A stretch of 64,000 nucleotides of DNA from Gammaproteobacteria bacterium (GCA_020445415.1 JAGRGP010000026.1:62001-126000); one strand, 5' to 3'. Counted from the stretch's first letter, positions 8,116 through 20,291 are shown. Numbers and translations are program-made. Notes: generated from the letters alone by a model not told the origin.

Positions 8116-9522
8116 TTAAAGGCTGTAATACATATCGAATTCCACGGGATGGGTGGTCATGCGCAAGCGTGTCACCTCTTCCATCTTCAGGCGGATATAT
8201 CCATCGATCAGATCATCGGTAAAAACACCGCCGGAAGTTAAAAACTCACGGTCTGAATTTAGGCAGTCAAGCGCTTGGTCCAGGCTATGACAAACCGTGG
8301 GTATTGCCCTCGCTTCCTCTGCCGGCAAATCGTAAAGATCCTTATCCATAGCCTCCCCGGGATGGATCTTATTTTGGATGCCATCGAGCCCGGCCATCAT
8401 CATGGCTGAGAATGCCAAGTAGGGATTGGCGGTCGGATCAGGGAAACGAACCTCGATACGACGCGCCTTGGGGCTGGATACCCAAGGAATGCGGATGGAT
8501 GCCGACCGGTTGCGTGCCGAGTAGGCTAACATTACCGGTGCCTCAAATCCGGGAACCAAGCGCTTGTAGGAGTTGGTCGAGGCATTGGTGAAGGCATTCA
8601 AAGCTCGGGCATGCTTGATAATCCCGCCGATATAATAGAGTGCGGTTTCGGATAGGCCACCGTACTGATTCCCGGCAAAGAGATTCTCTCCGCCTTTTGC
8701 CAGCGACTGGTGCACATGCATACCCGAACCATTGTCGCCCACCAGGGGTTTAGGCATGAAAGTGACCGTTTTGCCATAAGCATGGCCGACATTCTGGATC
8801 ACGTACTTCATGATCTGGTTCTCGTCGGCGCGCCTTACCAATGTATTGAACCGAGTGCCGATCTCGCACTGCCCGGCAGTGGCCACTTCGTGGTGGTGGA
8901 CCTCAACCGGTACGCCCATCTCTTCCAGGGCCATGCACATCGCTGCCCGAATATCATTCAGGGAGTCCACGGGGGGAACCGGAAAATAGCCTCCCTTGAG
9001 CTTGGGTCGATGGCCAATGTTGCCGTCCTCGTACACCCGTTCCGAGTTCCACTCCGCTTCATCGGAATCGATCTTATAAAAGGCTCCAGACATGCTCGCG
9101 CCATAGCGCACATCATCAAGGATGAAAAACTCCGGTTCAGGACCGAAGTAGGCCGTATCCGCGACACCGGTTGATTGCAGGTAAGCCTCGGCACGCTTGG
9201 CAACCGAACGGGGATCCCGCTCGTAACCCTCCATGGTGGTCGGCTCCAAAATATCGCAACGGATATTCAGCGTTGCTTCGTCGGTGAACGGATCCATCAC
9301 CGCACTATCCTGATCGGGCATAAGCACCATGTCTGATTCGTTGATGCCTTTCCACCCCGAGATGGAAGAACCGTCGAACATCTTGCCATCGGTGAACAAA
9401 TCGTCATCGATTACCGCGGCCGGCATTGATAGGTGCTGCTCCTTACCGCGGGTATCAGTGAAACGGAGGTCAACAAACTTCACATCGTTATCTTTTATCA
9501 TTTTCAAGACTTTCGAGGCCAT
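8116..9522 (-). CDS. glnA: Glutamine synthetase, type I
   Basis: GlnA makes glutamine from glutamate, ammonia and ATP as a cytoplasmic dodecamer. The 468-residue length equals the usual GSI-beta length. Visible signatures include [10 protein letters not shown] near residue 50, the ATP-binding and metal-ligand segments [11 protein letters not shown] and [17 protein letters not shown], and the adenylylation-site neighbourhood [12 protein letters not shown], where the tyrosine matches Tyr397 of the enteric enzyme. The ATG at 9522 is preceded by GGAG at a good distance. The gene has its own sigma-54 promoter about 120 bp upstream, an NtrC-type site further up and a strong terminator, so it forms a separate unit from glnLG. 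Confidence 0.98.
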   Translation of the reverse strand: MASKVLKMIKDNDVKFVDLRFTDTRGKEQHLSMPAAVIDDDLFTDGKMFDGSSISGWKGINESDMVLMPDQDSAVMDPFTDEATLNIRCDILEPTTMEGYERDPRSVAKRAEAYLQSTGVADTAYFGPEPEFFILDDVRYGASMSGAFYKIDSDEAEWNSERVYEDGNIGHRPKLKGGYFPVPPVDSLNDIRAAMCMALEEMGVPVEVHHHEVATAGQCEIGTRFNTLVRRADENQIMKYVIQNVGHAYGKTVTFMPKPLVGDNGSGMHVHQSLAKGGENLFAGNQYGGLSETALYYIGGIIKHARALNAFTNASTNSYKRLVPGFEAPVMLAYSARNRSASIRIPWVSSPKARRIEVRFPDPTANPYLAFSAMMMAGLDGIQNKIHPGEAMDKDLYDLPAEEARAIPTVCHSLDQALDCLNSDREFLTSGGVFTDDLIDGYIRLKMEEVTRLRMTTHPVEFDMYYSL

Positions 9523-9642
9523 GATGTTCTCCAGCTACAAAAATTGTAAATTCAGGCCGTACTAGCTACTAACGGCGGTTGATCGAAACAGGCTCAGCGG
9601 GACAAAGGGGTCCTGTCTGGCAAAAAATCTCCACAGTGCCAA

Positions 9643-9657
9643 GCAGAAAATGTGCCA
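9643..9657 (-). promoter_or_regulatory. Sigma-54 promoter of glnA
   Basis: The minus strand reads TGGCACA-TTTT-CTGC. This matches the -24/-12 consensus TGGCACR-N4-TTGC with correct GG-GC spacing and one mismatch at the -12 element. Transcription would begin near 9631, leaving a leader of about 110 nt before glnA. Confidence 0.8.
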
Positions 9658-9854
9658 CTGCGAAGAAGGAATCCGGTGAGGCTTATATTGCATTTCTATT
9701 GCAGTAGGCAAATCCCTTTTAAAAACAATCCGCTCTTATGAAGTGGCGATACTATATCAAGTGCAATCCAACGCCCAACGTCCGCCCGCTAGATCACGTT
9801 CTCAAGTCTGAACAGGCGGTCAATGCCCCAATACAACGCATGTCCCGGTGCATA

Positions 9855-9871
9855 TGCCCTATAGTGGTGCA
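9855..9871. promoter_or_regulatory. NtrC-binding site upstream of glnA
   Basis: The sequence TGCCCTA-TAG-TGGTGCA differs from the NtrC consensus palindrome at one position of the left half. It lies about 230 bp upstream of the predicted glnA transcription start, a plausible enhancer distance for a sigma-54 promoter. Confidence 0.6.
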
Positions 9872-9959
9872 TAGGGTCTCAGGGGGCATCGAAAACCTGC
9901 GCACGAGACCGTGCCTGCCGGTCGAGGCTCCGGTAATTTCTTTACCAAAATAAAGCGCG

Positions 9960-11111
9960 CTAACCATAGTAAATCCGCACACTGCCAAACTGATCCAATG
10001 GCTCTATTTTACTCTGCAGCGCCGCGGCCAGCCGATTGGTCGATTCCCGGTCTTTGAAGTCTTCCAGGGAAAAGAAGATATCCACGTCGATCTTTCCGCT
10101 CAAGTAGTGAAGGACCAGCCGCTTAGCATTAGAGGAAGCCGGCATGTCTTGCCAGCATTTTTCTAAGATAGACTCGGCCTCTTCCCTGAGCGGCAAACCT
10201 CGGCTGGGAGTAGCAACCTCATCGTCTTCCGGATCGATATGCACGGTGACATCCGTTATCTCCTCGACATCTTCCTGCAAACGGTCGATCACCATCTGAC
10301 CTATCATATGACCTTCCGAAACACTCAACCGGGGATTGACCAACAAATGCACATCGGCAGAAGCCTGCCCCGCACTCAGGCGGGTGCGCAACATGTGGAT
10401 CTCCTCGACTCCGTCCACCGAGCGGATGACCCTACGAATCTTTTCCAGTCTTTCCTCTTCGAGCCCGGCATCGGCAAGCTCCTGAACCGCCGGCCAACTG
10501 AGTTCCCAGCCGATATGGGCAATCATCAAGCCTACGATAAACGCAGCAATTGAATCCAGGTAAGGTAATCCGGCCATGGTCCCGCCTACCCCTACCAGGA
10601 CAACGATCGAAGAAACCGCGTCGGATCGATGGTGCCAAGCGTTAGCCCGCAACATATCCGACTTAGCGCGCTTGGCAACCCGGATGGTGTAATGGTAGAG
10701 CCACTCCTTGGCAAGCACTGAACCAAAAGCCACCACCAGCGCCAAACTACCGGGTACCAGCAGACGCTCGGGAGAAAACAGCCGGCTGGCCGCGTCCCAT
10801 GAGATACCAACGGCAACCAAGATCAACAACAACCCCAAGCCCAGAGTAGCCAATGTTTCGAAGCGGCCATGCCCGTACGGATGATCACTGTCCGGCCCCT
10901 GGGCGGCATGGCCGGCCGCGAACCAGACCAACACATCGGACAAAAGATCGGAAAGCGAATGAACACCGTCCGCTACCAGCGACTGGGAATGGGCCAACCA
11001 TCCGAATGCAATCTTCACAACCGATAGCACGATATTGACCACTGCCCCGACGAGGGTCACCTTCCGAGTCGCTACAACCCGTTCGGAAACTACCGGTCTT
11101 GCCTCAGTCAT
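9960..11111 (-). CDS. Cation diffusion facilitator (CDF) metal transporter
   Basis: A 383-residue inner-membrane divalent-metal/proton antiporter. The N-terminal half has six predicted membrane helices. The metal-site motifs are ADGVHSLSDLLSDV in helix 2 and HHRSDAVSS in helix 5. A short His/Asp loop (SDHPYGHGRFE) follows helix 2. The C-terminal half has the usual cytoplasmic ferredoxin-like domain, and then about 90 further residues predicted to be alpha/beta (ESILEKCWQDMP to RIYYG) that typical CDF proteins lack. The family exports Zn, Fe, Mn or Co, and the metal here cannot be told from sequence. The start codon overlaps the tusA stop (ATGA), so it is translationally coupled to the sulfur-relay genes. 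Confidence 0.88.
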   Translation of the reverse strand: MTEARPVVSERVVATRKVTLVGAVVNIVLSVVKIAFGWLAHSQSLVADGVHSLSDLLSDVLVWFAAGHAAQGPDSDHPYGHGRFETLATLGLGLLLILVAVGISWDAASRLFSPERLLVPGSLALVVAFGSVLAKEWLYHYTIRVAKRAKSDMLRANAWHHRSDAVSSIVVLVGVGGTMAGLPYLDSIAAFIVGLMIAHIGWELSWPAVQELADAGLEEERLEKIRRVIRSVDGVEEIHMLRTRLSAGQASADVHLLVNPRLSVSEGHMIGQMVIDRLQEDVEEITDVTVHIDPEDDEVATPSRGLPLREEAESILEKCWQDMPASSNAKRLVLHYLSGKIDVDIFFSLEDFKDRESTNRLAAALQSKIEPLDQFGSVRIYYG

Positions 11112-11338
11112 GGGTTTCCCACCTCCAAAATCACGATTATCTCATCCCCTTCGGTACGTGTTTCCAATATGTGATGCCCATTGATGCGGCACCACGCGGG
11201 AATATCGTGAAGTGCTCCCGGGTCGGTGCATACTGCCTCCACCCGAGTACCGGGCATTAGCGCCGCCACCTTATCCTGAACCCGGATAACCGGCAACGGA
11301 CAAAGCAAACGCCTGGCATCTACTACTACCTTGCTCAT
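11108..11338 (-). CDS. tusA: TusA-family sulfur carrier protein
   Basis: A 76-residue cytoplasmic protein with the TusA fold. The persulfide-carrying Cys13 sits in the diagnostic motif RLLCPLPVIR. The C-terminal half (GHHILETRTEGDEIIVILEV) is the usual alpha-beta end. TusA proteins pass sulfane sulfur from cysteine desulfurases or rhodaneses to tRNA thiolation enzymes. In sulfur oxidisers they also deliver sulfur to Dsr or Hdr-like systems. Here the gene overlaps its neighbours by 4 bp on each side (ATGA at both joints), between a PP-loop tRNA sulfurtransferase and a CDF transporter. A role in tRNA thiolation is the simplest reading. Confidence 0.88.
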   Translation of the reverse strand: MSKVVVDARRLLCPLPVIRVQDKVAALMPGTRVEAVCTDPGALHDIPAWCRINGHHILETRTEGDEIIVILEVGNP

Positions 11339-12378
11339 AAATACCAGCCCTCAGGCACCTCTGACGGGGAGAGTGGCTTAACCGCCAACCGGTAGGAATG
11401 GCCCTCGAGGTCTCTCACTTCGAGCTCAACTCGTGGGCTTTCCCTACCCTTTCCGTAGCGGGCTACTAGCCGCGAGGCCAGCTCGATATCATCGAAACTT
11501 GGCTCTCCATCAATCAGGGCTAGCGGCCCAGGATGGCTGATACTCTCGATATTGATGTATTGATTTCGATAACCTTTCAGGAAATTACCCTCGCCCTCCT
11601 CTCGGGAGATAATCACCTTGAAATGAGGACGGGGGCGCAGATGCCTGCCAACTTTTAACAACATGATATCGTCCAGCTCATATTGCTTGGTACCTCTGGA
11701 TGCCCATAAATCCGCTAACTTCGCAGCGTAGCGGGCGTCCGTGAGAAAACAGCAACCACCTGCCGGTTGGGCATATTCCAGAAAGCCAAACTGGCTAGCC
11801 AGTGCCATTTGGGGTTTCCGGCTGCGGCCGGAAAACCCGTACAACCGTTCGCGATCAACCCATCCCTCCCGCTCGGGACGGCTCGGCGGAAGATTTTTGG
11901 CACAGAGTGGGCGTAACAATAGATCCTCTGCCCCAGATTCCCTTGAAACCACGGGCATGGTGTCCTTGCGCTGGGACATGGGACGTTGTCCGATGACTTC
12001 ACCGGTAACCACAAAATCGAATCCGTGGTCACGTACCCAGTGGTGCGCCTTGTTAACCATGAAGATCTTACAATCCAGGCAGGGATTAAGATTTGCCCCA
12101 TATCCATGCCGCGGATTGAATACCACCTCCTTGTACTCTTCAATAATATCGATTATATGCAGCCTGATACCAAGCTGCTCGGCCACCCAAAGCGCATTGT
12201 TGCGTTTTGGCTTTGCATGATCTTGTTTACGTATGGCGTGGGTGTGTCCCTCGACACAGAATCCCGTAAAGAAATTAATCCCCTCGACATAAATGCCCTG
12301 CTCCTGCATCACTCTCGCAGCCAGCAACGAGTCGAGACCGCCGGATATTAGCGCAATGGCTTTACGTTGTGATGGCAT
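11335..12378 (-). CDS. PP-loop ATPase, probable tRNA sulfurtransferase (ThiI/MnmA-like)
   Basis: A cytoplasmic adenine-nucleotide alpha-hydrolase of 347 residues. The PP-loop SGGLDS is at 12-17, which activates a tRNA uridine by adenylation in thiolation enzymes. Cysteines occur as a pair in NPCLDCKIF (100 and 103) and again in GGCCFLTD (208/209). This spacing resembles the three cysteines that hold a [4Fe-4S] cluster in TtuA-type enzymes, though a catalytic persulfide pair is also possible. The C-terminal 110 residues (ELDDIMLLKVGRHLRPRPHFKVIISR...) look like the NFACT-R-type RNA-binding domain known from this family. It lacks the THUMP domain of ThiI. It leads a three-gene operon with tusA and a CDF gene. 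Confidence 0.78.
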   Translation of the reverse strand: MPSQRKAIALISGGLDSLLAARVMQEQGIYVEGINFFTGFCVEGHTHAIRKQDHAKPKRNNALWVAEQLGIRLHIIDIIEEYKEVVFNPRHGYGANLNPCLDCKIFMVNKAHHWVRDHGFDFVVTGEVIGQRPMSQRKDTMPVVSRESGAEDLLLRPLCAKNLPPSRPEREGWVDRERLYGFSGRSRKPQMALASQFGFLEYAQPAGGCCFLTDARYAAKLADLWASRGTKQYELDDIMLLKVGRHLRPRPHFKVIISREEGEGNFLKGYRNQYINIESISHPGPLALIDGEPSFDDIELASRLVARYGKGRESPRVELEVRDLEGHSYRLAVKPLSPSEVPEGWYL

Positions 12379-12581
12379 ACGGGAGATCTTCTCGGCAAAA
12401 GATGACGTGTATTTCTCGGCACGGCCTATTCTAGCAACTGCAGCTCATGAGGTGGATACCCGTCTGTTATTGGACGTAACGGACAATACGGCCACAAACC
12501 CTGCCATTGGGCGTTGGCCAAATCCACGTGGCAGCCGATATAATTGGCGTTTGCTAAATCGCTGATAATCAGGGCCCTATT

Positions 12582-13520
12582 TTGAATACGTCAATGACTA
12601 GTAGCAATCTGGATATTTCCACGTTTCAAGGTCTTATCATGGCTCTGGAAAGGTATTGGGCTGATCAAGGCTGTGTCTTACTGCAACCTTACGATATGGA
12701 AGTAGGCGCCGGCACTTTTCATACCGCCACTTTTCTCCGTTCCATCGGGCCCGAACCCTGGAACGCCGCGTATGTTCAACCCTCGCGCCGGCCCACGGAC
12801 GGCCGCTATGGCGACAACCCCAACCGTCTACAGCACTATTATCAGTACCAGGTGGTAATGAAGCCTTCCCCGCTAATGTTTCAGGATCTCTATCTCGGGT
12901 CACTGGAAATGCTGGGCATAGATCCGAAAGTGCACGATATCCGATTTGTGGAGGACAACTGGGAGTCACCCACATTAGGAGCCTGGGGACTGGGCTGGGA
13001 AGTTTGGTTAAACGGCATGGAAGTGACTCAATTCACGTACTTCCAACAAGTGGGAGGTTTGGATTGCCGACCCGTCACCGGCGAAATCACCTATGGACTG
13101 GAGCGTATTGCCATGTATCTACAAGGTGCGAAAAGTGTTTTCGACTTAGTATGGACCAAAGGTCCCCAGGGCACTGTGACCTATGGCGATGTGTTCCACC
13201 AAAATGAAGTGGAGCAATCCGCGTTCAACTTCGAACATGCCGATGTGGATTTTCTCTTTAATTACTTTGATCAGTGTGAAAAGGACAGTACCAAGCTGAT
13301 CGAGCTGGCTTTGCCATTGCCTGCCTACGAACAAGTTCTCAAGGCGTCCCACGCCTTCAACCTGCTTGATGCGCGCCACGCCATATCGGTCACAGAGCGG
13401 CAACGGTACATATTGCGGGTCCGCACCCTGGCAAGAGCGGTGGCCCAAGCGTATTACGAAGCCCGGGAGCAACTCGGTTTCCCAATGTTGAGTAGCGCCC
13501 AGGAGGACCCCAATGGTTGA
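12582..13520 (+). CDS. glyQ: Glycyl-tRNA synthetase alpha subunit
   Basis: GlyQ is the catalytic subunit of the bacterial alpha2beta2 glycyl-tRNA synthetase. The 312-residue protein shows the class II-type signatures [35 protein letters not shown] and the C-terminal motif 3 region [12 protein letters not shown]. The best start is the TTG at 12582, which follows an AGGG ribosome binding site. The ATG at 12594, four codons later, has none. The gene is divergent from the PP-loop operon, with about 200 bp between them. It overlaps glyS by 8 bp, so the two subunits are translationally coupled. Confidence 0.97.
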   Translation: MNTSMTSSNLDISTFQGLIMALERYWADQGCVLLQPYDMEVGAGTFHTATFLRSIGPEPWNAAYVQPSRRPTDGRYGDNPNRLQHYYQYQVVMKPSPLMFQDLYLGSLEMLGIDPKVHDIRFVEDNWESPTLGAWGLGWEVWLNGMEVTQFTYFQQVGGLDCRPVTGEITYGLERIAMYLQGAKSVFDLVWTKGPQGTVTYGDVFHQNEVEQSAFNFEHADVDFLFNYFDQCEKDSTKLIELALPLPAYEQVLKASHAFNLLDARHAISVTERQRYILRVRTLARAVAQAYYEAREQLGFPMLSSAQEDPNG

Positions 13521-15579
13521 AAGCGCCGATCTATTGTTTGAGCTTGGTACCGAAGAGCTGCCGCCTACCGCGTTAAAAACGCTATCTGAGTCGCTCACCA
13601 CCGAATTCGTAACAGGGTTGGAAAAGGCCGGTTTGGCCCACGGGGCGGTGCAGAGTTTCGCCACCCCACGCCGACTGGCGCTGATAGTGAAGGAGTGTGC
13701 TACTCGGCAACCCGATCGGGAAATCGAGCGCCGGGGACCAGCCCTGCAAGCGGCCTTCGACACCCATGGAAACCCCACGAAGGCCGCCGCCGGATTTGCT
13801 CATTCCTGTGGAACCTCGGTAGACCGGCTTGGCCGGCTTGTCACCGAAAAAGGTGAATGGCTGGTGCATCGTATTCAGGAGCAGGGTAAGGCTGCCGACC
13901 AGTTGTTACCGTCGATTGCGGAACACGCCCTGAATCGGCTGCCGATTCCCAAGCGCATGCATTGGGGTAACTCCGAGGCACAGTTTGTCCGACCAGTACA
14001 TTGGCTTTTGTTTATCCATGGTGACCGGGTGGTTCCCTGCACCATCTTGGACGCGACGGCCGGCAACCACACCTATGGCCATCGGTTTCACTATCCCCTT
14101 GCTATTGAGATTGGCGGTGCGGATGACTACAGCCGGCGTCTTGAAAATCCCGGTCATGTCATCGCGAATTTTTTCACCCGCAAAGAGCAGATCCGGTCAC
14201 AGGTAAAAAATACCGCCGATGCGCTTGGCGCGATCGCTCCAATCGATCCTGAGCTACTTGATGAGGTTACCGCCTTGGTCGAGTGGCCCTCACCGATCGT
14301 TGCCGGCTTTGAAGAAAAATACCTGGCCGTCCCTCCCGAAGCACTGATTCTCAGTATGAAGAAGCACCAGAAATACTTCCATCTGGTAGACGGGGAAGGA
14401 ATGCTCATCAACCACTTCATCACCATAGCTAATCTGGATAGCCCCACCCCGGAAGTCATTAAAGAGGGAAACGAAAGGGTAATCCGGCCCCGGCTGAGCG
14501 ACGCCATGTTTTTCTGGGAACAAGACGGTAAGCAAAGCTTGGAGGATCGCTTGGAATCCTTAAAAGGAGTGGTCTTCCAGGCCAAGCTTGGGACGCTGCA
14601 CGACAAGTCGGTACGGGTGGCAAAACTGGCCGCGTGGATAGCCCAACACATTGGCGGTGATGAACAACTGAGCTACCGTGCCGGCTTGTTAAGCCGCTGC
14701 GATCTAATGACCAGCATGGTGGGGGAGTTTCCTGATATGCAGGGCGTAATGGGACGCTACCAAGCAGGGCGTGACGGTGAAAACAAGGAGCTGGCGCAAG
14801 CCATGGATGAATTCTATATGCCGCGTTTTTCTGGCGACAGGTTGCCCCAGTCCCCCACCGGCATTTCCGTTTCGCTGGCTGAGCGTATTGATACCTTGGT
14901 TGGTATTTTCGGAATCAACCAACGACCGACAGGTGACAAGGATCCCTTCGCGTTAAGGCGCGCGGCCTTAGGCGCACTTAGAATACTCAAAGAGCATGCT
15001 CTGCCAATTGATCTCCGGGAATTGCTGACTACCGCGGTGACAAACCTCGGAGAACGGATACCGACTGATAACCTGGTAAGGGATGTATATGACTTTGCCC
15101 TTGAACGCCTTAAAGGAATCTATCAGGAACAAGGAATCCCGGTTGATGTGTTCGAAGCAGTAGCCACGGTCAAACCCAAATCTATTGTGGATTTTGACCG
15201 TCGTATCAACGCTGTTATCGCCTTCAAGGCCTTACCGGATGCCACCGCACTCGCCGCTGCCAACAAGCGTATCCGAAATATCTTGAAGAAGACGGTTACC
15301 GATAGCGAAGCGGTTGATTCAGGGCTCTTCGAAAGCGCGGAGGAAGAAACACTCCACCAACAGGTGCTTATTAAGGAGGCAGAAATTGAACCGTTTCTGA
15401 AAACCTATCAGTACGAGAAAACCCTGGTGTCTCTGGCCGCGCTTAGAGAGTCAGTCGACCGGTTCTTTGACCAAGTTATGGTGATGGCTGAGAACGAAGC
15501 AGTTCGAAGCAATCGGCTGGCTCTGCTGGGGAAACTGAATCGACTGTTTCTACGGGTTGCCGATATCTCCAGGATTTGA
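13513..15579 (+). CDS. glyS: Glycyl-tRNA synthetase beta subunit
   Basis: GlyS (688 residues) supplies tRNA recognition to the GlyQ catalytic subunit. It begins with the standard [13 protein letters not shown] and shows the internal landmarks [23 protein letters not shown], the HD-like segment [26 protein letters not shown] and [12 protein letters not shown], followed by an anticodon-binding C-terminus. The length equals the usual size of about 690. The start ATG lies inside the end of glyQ (8-bp overlap) with GGAGG-like sequence upstream. No terminator was recognised after it before gmhB. Confidence 0.97.
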   Translation: MVESADLLFELGTEELPPTALKTLSESLTTEFVTGLEKAGLAHGAVQSFATPRRLALIVKECATRQPDREIERRGPALQAAFDTHGNPTKAAAGFAHSCGTSVDRLGRLVTEKGEWLVHRIQEQGKAADQLLPSIAEHALNRLPIPKRMHWGNSEAQFVRPVHWLLFIHGDRVVPCTILDATAGNHTYGHRFHYPLAIEIGGADDYSRRLENPGHVIANFFTRKEQIRSQVKNTADALGAIAPIDPELLDEVTALVEWPSPIVAGFEEKYLAVPPEALILSMKKHQKYFHLVDGEGMLINHFITIANLDSPTPEVIKEGNERVIRPRLSDAMFFWEQDGKQSLEDRLESLKGVVFQAKLGTLHDKSVRVAKLAAWIAQHIGGDEQLSYRAGLLSRCDLMTSMVGEFPDMQGVMGRYQAGRDGENKELAQAMDEFYMPRFSGDRLPQSPTGISVSLAERIDTLVGIFGINQRPTGDKDPFALRRAALGALRILKEHALPIDLRELLTTAVTNLGERIPTDNLVRDVYDFALERLKGIYQEQGIPVDVFEAVATVKPKSIVDFDRRINAVIAFKALPDATALAAANKRIRNILKKTVTDSEAVDSGLFESAEEETLHQQVLIKEAEIEPFLKTYQYEKTLVSLAALRESVDRFFDQVMVMAENEAVRSNRLALLGKLNRLFLRVADISRI

Positions 15580-15682
15580 CAACTTTCCGGTACGCCGGAC
15601 GCTGCATTATGGCCGAAGGGTCGAGAAGCAGATCTCCAGTGCATGCCTAACTGCTACTTTAGTCGCGAATACAATCAATGTA

Positions 15683-15696
15683 AGTGAGCGCTCACT
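15683..15696. promoter_or_regulatory. Perfect palindrome upstream of gmhB, TetR-operator-like
   Basis: AGTGAGCGCTCACT is a 14-bp perfect palindrome, preceded by GTA so that the left part reads GTAAGTGAGC. It lies 13 bp before the gmhB start, where a repressor would block transcription. It shares the GTAAGTGA element with the palindrome at 17035. Confidence 0.5.
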
Positions 15697-15709
15697 GGCG
15701 TGAAAATTT

Positions 15710-16255
15710 ATGAAACTACTGGTTCTTGATAGAGATGGGGTCATCAATGAGGACGCGGACGAATTCATCAAGACCCCGGATGAATGGCAGCCGATACCAG
15801 GCAGCCTGGAAGCGATAGCCTTACTTAACCGCTCAGGCTACCGAGTCGTTATTGCCACTAACCAGTCTGGACTTGCCAGGGGTCTGCTAGACTTACAGAC
15901 CTTGCACGAGATTCATCGGAAGATGCATCACCAGCTTGAGAAGGTTGGAGGCCATATTGATGGCATATTCTTCTGTCCTCATGGCCCAAACGATAATTGT
16001 CCCTGCCGTAAACCGAAACCCGGGCTACTTGTACAAGCCGGTGAAAGATTCTTCTTGTCTCCATCGGACATGCTGGTCGTCGGCGATAGCTTGAGAGACT
16101 TGGAAGCCGCCCAATCTATCGGTGCTAATGCAATCTTGGTGCTTACGGGAAAAGGTGGGAGCACCCGCGAATTGCTCGGCGAACGAACGGTGCCAATCTA
16201 TCGAAATCTCTCAGAAGTAGCCAAGAGCCTCATCAACAAGTCGCTGGTATTTTAG
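15710..16255 (+). CDS. gmhB: D-glycero-beta-D-manno-heptose-1,7-bisphosphate 7-phosphatase
   Basis: GmhB removes the 7-phosphate in ADP-heptose synthesis for lipopolysaccharide inner core. The 181-residue HAD-superfamily protein has the nucleophile motif LVLDRDGVINED (Asp7 and Asp9 counted from Met1), the motif II threonine in VIATNQSGLARG and the acidic motif VVGDSLRDLEAA. Its structural zinc loop CPHGPNDNCPCRKPKPG (Cys-X-His...Cys-X-Cys) is specific to this family. The ATG is closely followed by plsC, five bp after the stop, so the two form an envelope-lipid operon. A palindrome lies immediately upstream. Confidence 0.95.
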   Translation: MKLLVLDRDGVINEDADEFIKTPDEWQPIPGSLEAIALLNRSGYRVVIATNQSGLARGLLDLQTLHEIHRKMHHQLEKVGGHIDGIFFCPHGPNDNCPCRKPKPGLLVQAGERFFLSPSDMLVVGDSLRDLEAAQSIGANAILVLTGKGGSTRELLGERTVPIYRNLSEVAKSLINKSLVF

Positions 16256-16260
16256 CGCAG

Positions 16261-16998
16261 ATGATACTTATTCGTTCCTCGATCTATTTTCTTTCGCTGG
16301 TCATCAGCACGGCTCTCTTTGGGCTGATACTCGCAGTGATTGGCTGGGTATTGCCGTTTCGTCACCGCTCCCTGATTGCAAACCTGTGGGGGTATCTTAA
16401 TCTTAAGCTCATGAAGTGGCTGTGCGGGCTGGATTATCAACTGTCCGGACAAGAGAACATCCCGGTGGAAAATGCGATTGTGCTTTCCAAGCACCAGTCG
16501 GCATGGGAGACGATTGCCCTGCGCTGGTTGCTGCCGACCGAGCAAACTTGGGTGTTAAAGAGAGAGCTTATGTGGATACCCATATTTGGTTGGGCACTGG
16601 CCGCCAACCAACCAATCGCGATCAACCGTGGCGCAGGCCGGGAAGCGGCCGCTCAGATTATCTCCGAGGGTAGCAAGCGGCTTAAACAGGGACGCTGGGT
16701 CGTGATCTTTCCCGAAGGAACTCGAGTCGCACCGGGCTCTCGAAAGAAATACGGGATTGGCGGTGCGCTGCTGGCTAAGAAGACAGGCTATCCTATTCTC
16801 CCCATTGCGCATAATGCCGGGGTTTTCTGGCGTCGGAGGGGACTAAAAAAGTATCCTGGTACGATCCACGTCGTCTATGGCCCAGTAATCAACACCAAAG
16901 GACTGAGTGTGGGAGAAATCAATAATCAAGTAGAAAATTGGATCGAATCAACCGTTTCTTCGCTGCCTTCTACTCACGGATCTAAGACTACCTATTAA
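16261..16998 (+). CDS. plsC: 1-acyl-sn-glycerol-3-phosphate acyltransferase
   Basis: A membrane-bound acyltransferase of 245 residues that makes phosphatidic acid from lysophosphatidic acid. An N-terminal hydrophobic segment (about residues 10-35) anchors it. The catalytic block reads SKHQSAWET, where the usual HX4D acid is glutamate (HX4E), as seen in the gmhB-linked subgroup. The phosphate-binding motifs are AINRGAGREAA and the strongly conserved VIFPEGTRVAPG. The stop-to-start distance from gmhB is five bp. The C-terminal VVYGPVINTKGLS is typical. The paired operon with gmhB is common in gammaproteobacteria, often ahead of glyS or gyrB neighbours. Confidence 0.92.
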   Translation: MILIRSSIYFLSLVISTALFGLILAVIGWVLPFRHRSLIANLWGYLNLKLMKWLCGLDYQLSGQENIPVENAIVLSKHQSAWETIALRWLLPTEQTWVLKRELMWIPIFGWALAANQPIAINRGAGREAAAQIISEGSKRLKQGRWVVIFPEGTRVAPGSRKKYGIGGALLAKKTGYPILPIAHNAGVFWRRRGLKKYPGTIHVVYGPVINTKGLSVGEINNQVENWIESTVSSLPSTHGSKTTY

Positions 16999-17034
16999 AA
17001 TCCTACCGCAAGAAACTCGCCTTGGCGGGCAATT

Positions 17035-17050
17035 GTAAGTGACTACTTAC
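17035..17050. promoter_or_regulatory. Inverted repeat GTAAGT-N4-ACTTAC, TetR-operator-like
   Basis: A perfect 6+6 bp inverted repeat lies between the convergent ends of plsC and the AlaX gene. The same arms recur at 32084-32099. A position between two gene ends is odd for an operator, and a weak bidirectional terminator is an alternative, but no T-run follows. Confidence 0.4.
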
Positions 17051-17070
17051 TACTGTCTTAGCAACGAGTA

Positions 17071-17784
17071 TCAGGCAAGTTCGATGGTAATACGGCGATT
17101 ATTTTTACCTTTCTTTTCGATCTTCTTAACCCGTATCTCCCCGATCTCACCGGTTGCCGCCACATGGGTTCCCCCACAGGGTTGGAGATCGATCTCTCCA
17201 AACCTGACTAACCTGATACGCCCACCTCCGGTAGGTGGTTTTACCGACATTGTCCGGACTAACTCAGGTTGATTTGCCAATTCTTCGTCGCTAATCCACT
17301 CCAAACTCATGGGATGATTCTCGCTTATCAAGCGATTGACTTCGGTCTCAATCTCCAGCTTGTCCGGTGGTAGCGGAAGGTCAAAATCCAATCGCGCGCT
17401 ACCATCATCCCTTACCGATCCGCCCGTTACTCCTGCAGGAACCACCGCACAGAGTAGATGCATACAGCTGTGCATTCGCATAAGTCGGTATCTTCTCTCC
17501 CAATCAATCTGAAGTACTACCTCTTCTCCTATCGCGGGAAGCTCCCCCTGATCCACAAAGTGCAGGTGCGCACCAGTATCGCGGTCTTTTTTGGTATCGA
17601 TGATTTTCAATTGCTCCCCATTGCCGCCTTCCCTGATCAAGACACCCTTATCCCCCGGTTGTCCACCACCTTCTGGGTAGAACACCGTACGATCCACACA
17701 GATGCTACCCTCCCCTACCGATACAACGTGCGCGTTACAGTACCTAAGATAACCATCCGCTCGAAATAGCTCTTCTGTCTTCAT
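17071..17784 (-). CDS. Free-standing alanyl-tRNA editing protein, AlaX type
   Basis: A cytoplasmic trans-editing hydrolase of 237 residues that deacylates Ser-tRNA(Ala) (and possibly Gly-tRNA(Ala)) to prevent mistranslation. The first half is the AlaRS-like beta barrel (TVFYPEGGGQPGDKG). The zinc-binding editing core carries HXXXH in RMHSCMHLL and CXXXH in QPCGGTHVAATGEIG. This size and domain order fit the AlaX-M subgroup. A TTG at 17790 would add two residues, but I prefer the ATG at 17784; neither has a clear ribosome binding site. It converges with plsC and lies downstream of gyrB on the same strand, 56 bp away. Confidence 0.88.
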   Translation of the reverse strand: MKTEELFRADGYLRYCNAHVVSVGEGSICVDRTVFYPEGGGQPGDKGVLIREGGNGEQLKIIDTKKDRDTGAHLHFVDQGELPAIGEEVVLQIDWERRYRLMRMHSCMHLLCAVVPAGVTGGSVRDDGSARLDFDLPLPPDKLEIETEVNRLISENHPMSLEWISDEELANQPELVRTMSVKPPTGGGRIRLVRFGEIDLQPCGGTHVAATGEIGEIRVKKIEKKGKNNRRITIELA

Positions 17785-17840
17785 AAACAAGAATGTGAAT
17801 GATTCGTATTATTACATAAATTCATTTGTAGATTGAGCAA

Positions 17841-20291
<2,451 letters not shown>

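Larger units (their letters stand above)
9523..9959. other. Regulatory intergenic region between the CDF gene and glnA
   Basis: No gene was found in these 437 bp. The short open frames here have no ribosome binding sites and no recognisable product. The region holds the glnA sigma-54 promoter, an NtrC-type palindrome, an additional GGTGCA half site near 9847 and a direct repeat ATTGCA-N6-ATTGCA around 9687-9704. Both flanking genes are on the minus strand, so this is the glnA leader and the 3' flank of the CDF operon. Confidence 0.7.

Noticed and set aside
9631..9640. Second GTGCC element as another -24 box for glnA
   Set aside because: No GC dinucleotide follows at the required spacing on the minus strand.
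9738..9988. Short open frames on both strands upstream of glnA
   Set aside because: They overlap each other and the NtrC site, with no ribosome binding sites and no recognisable product.
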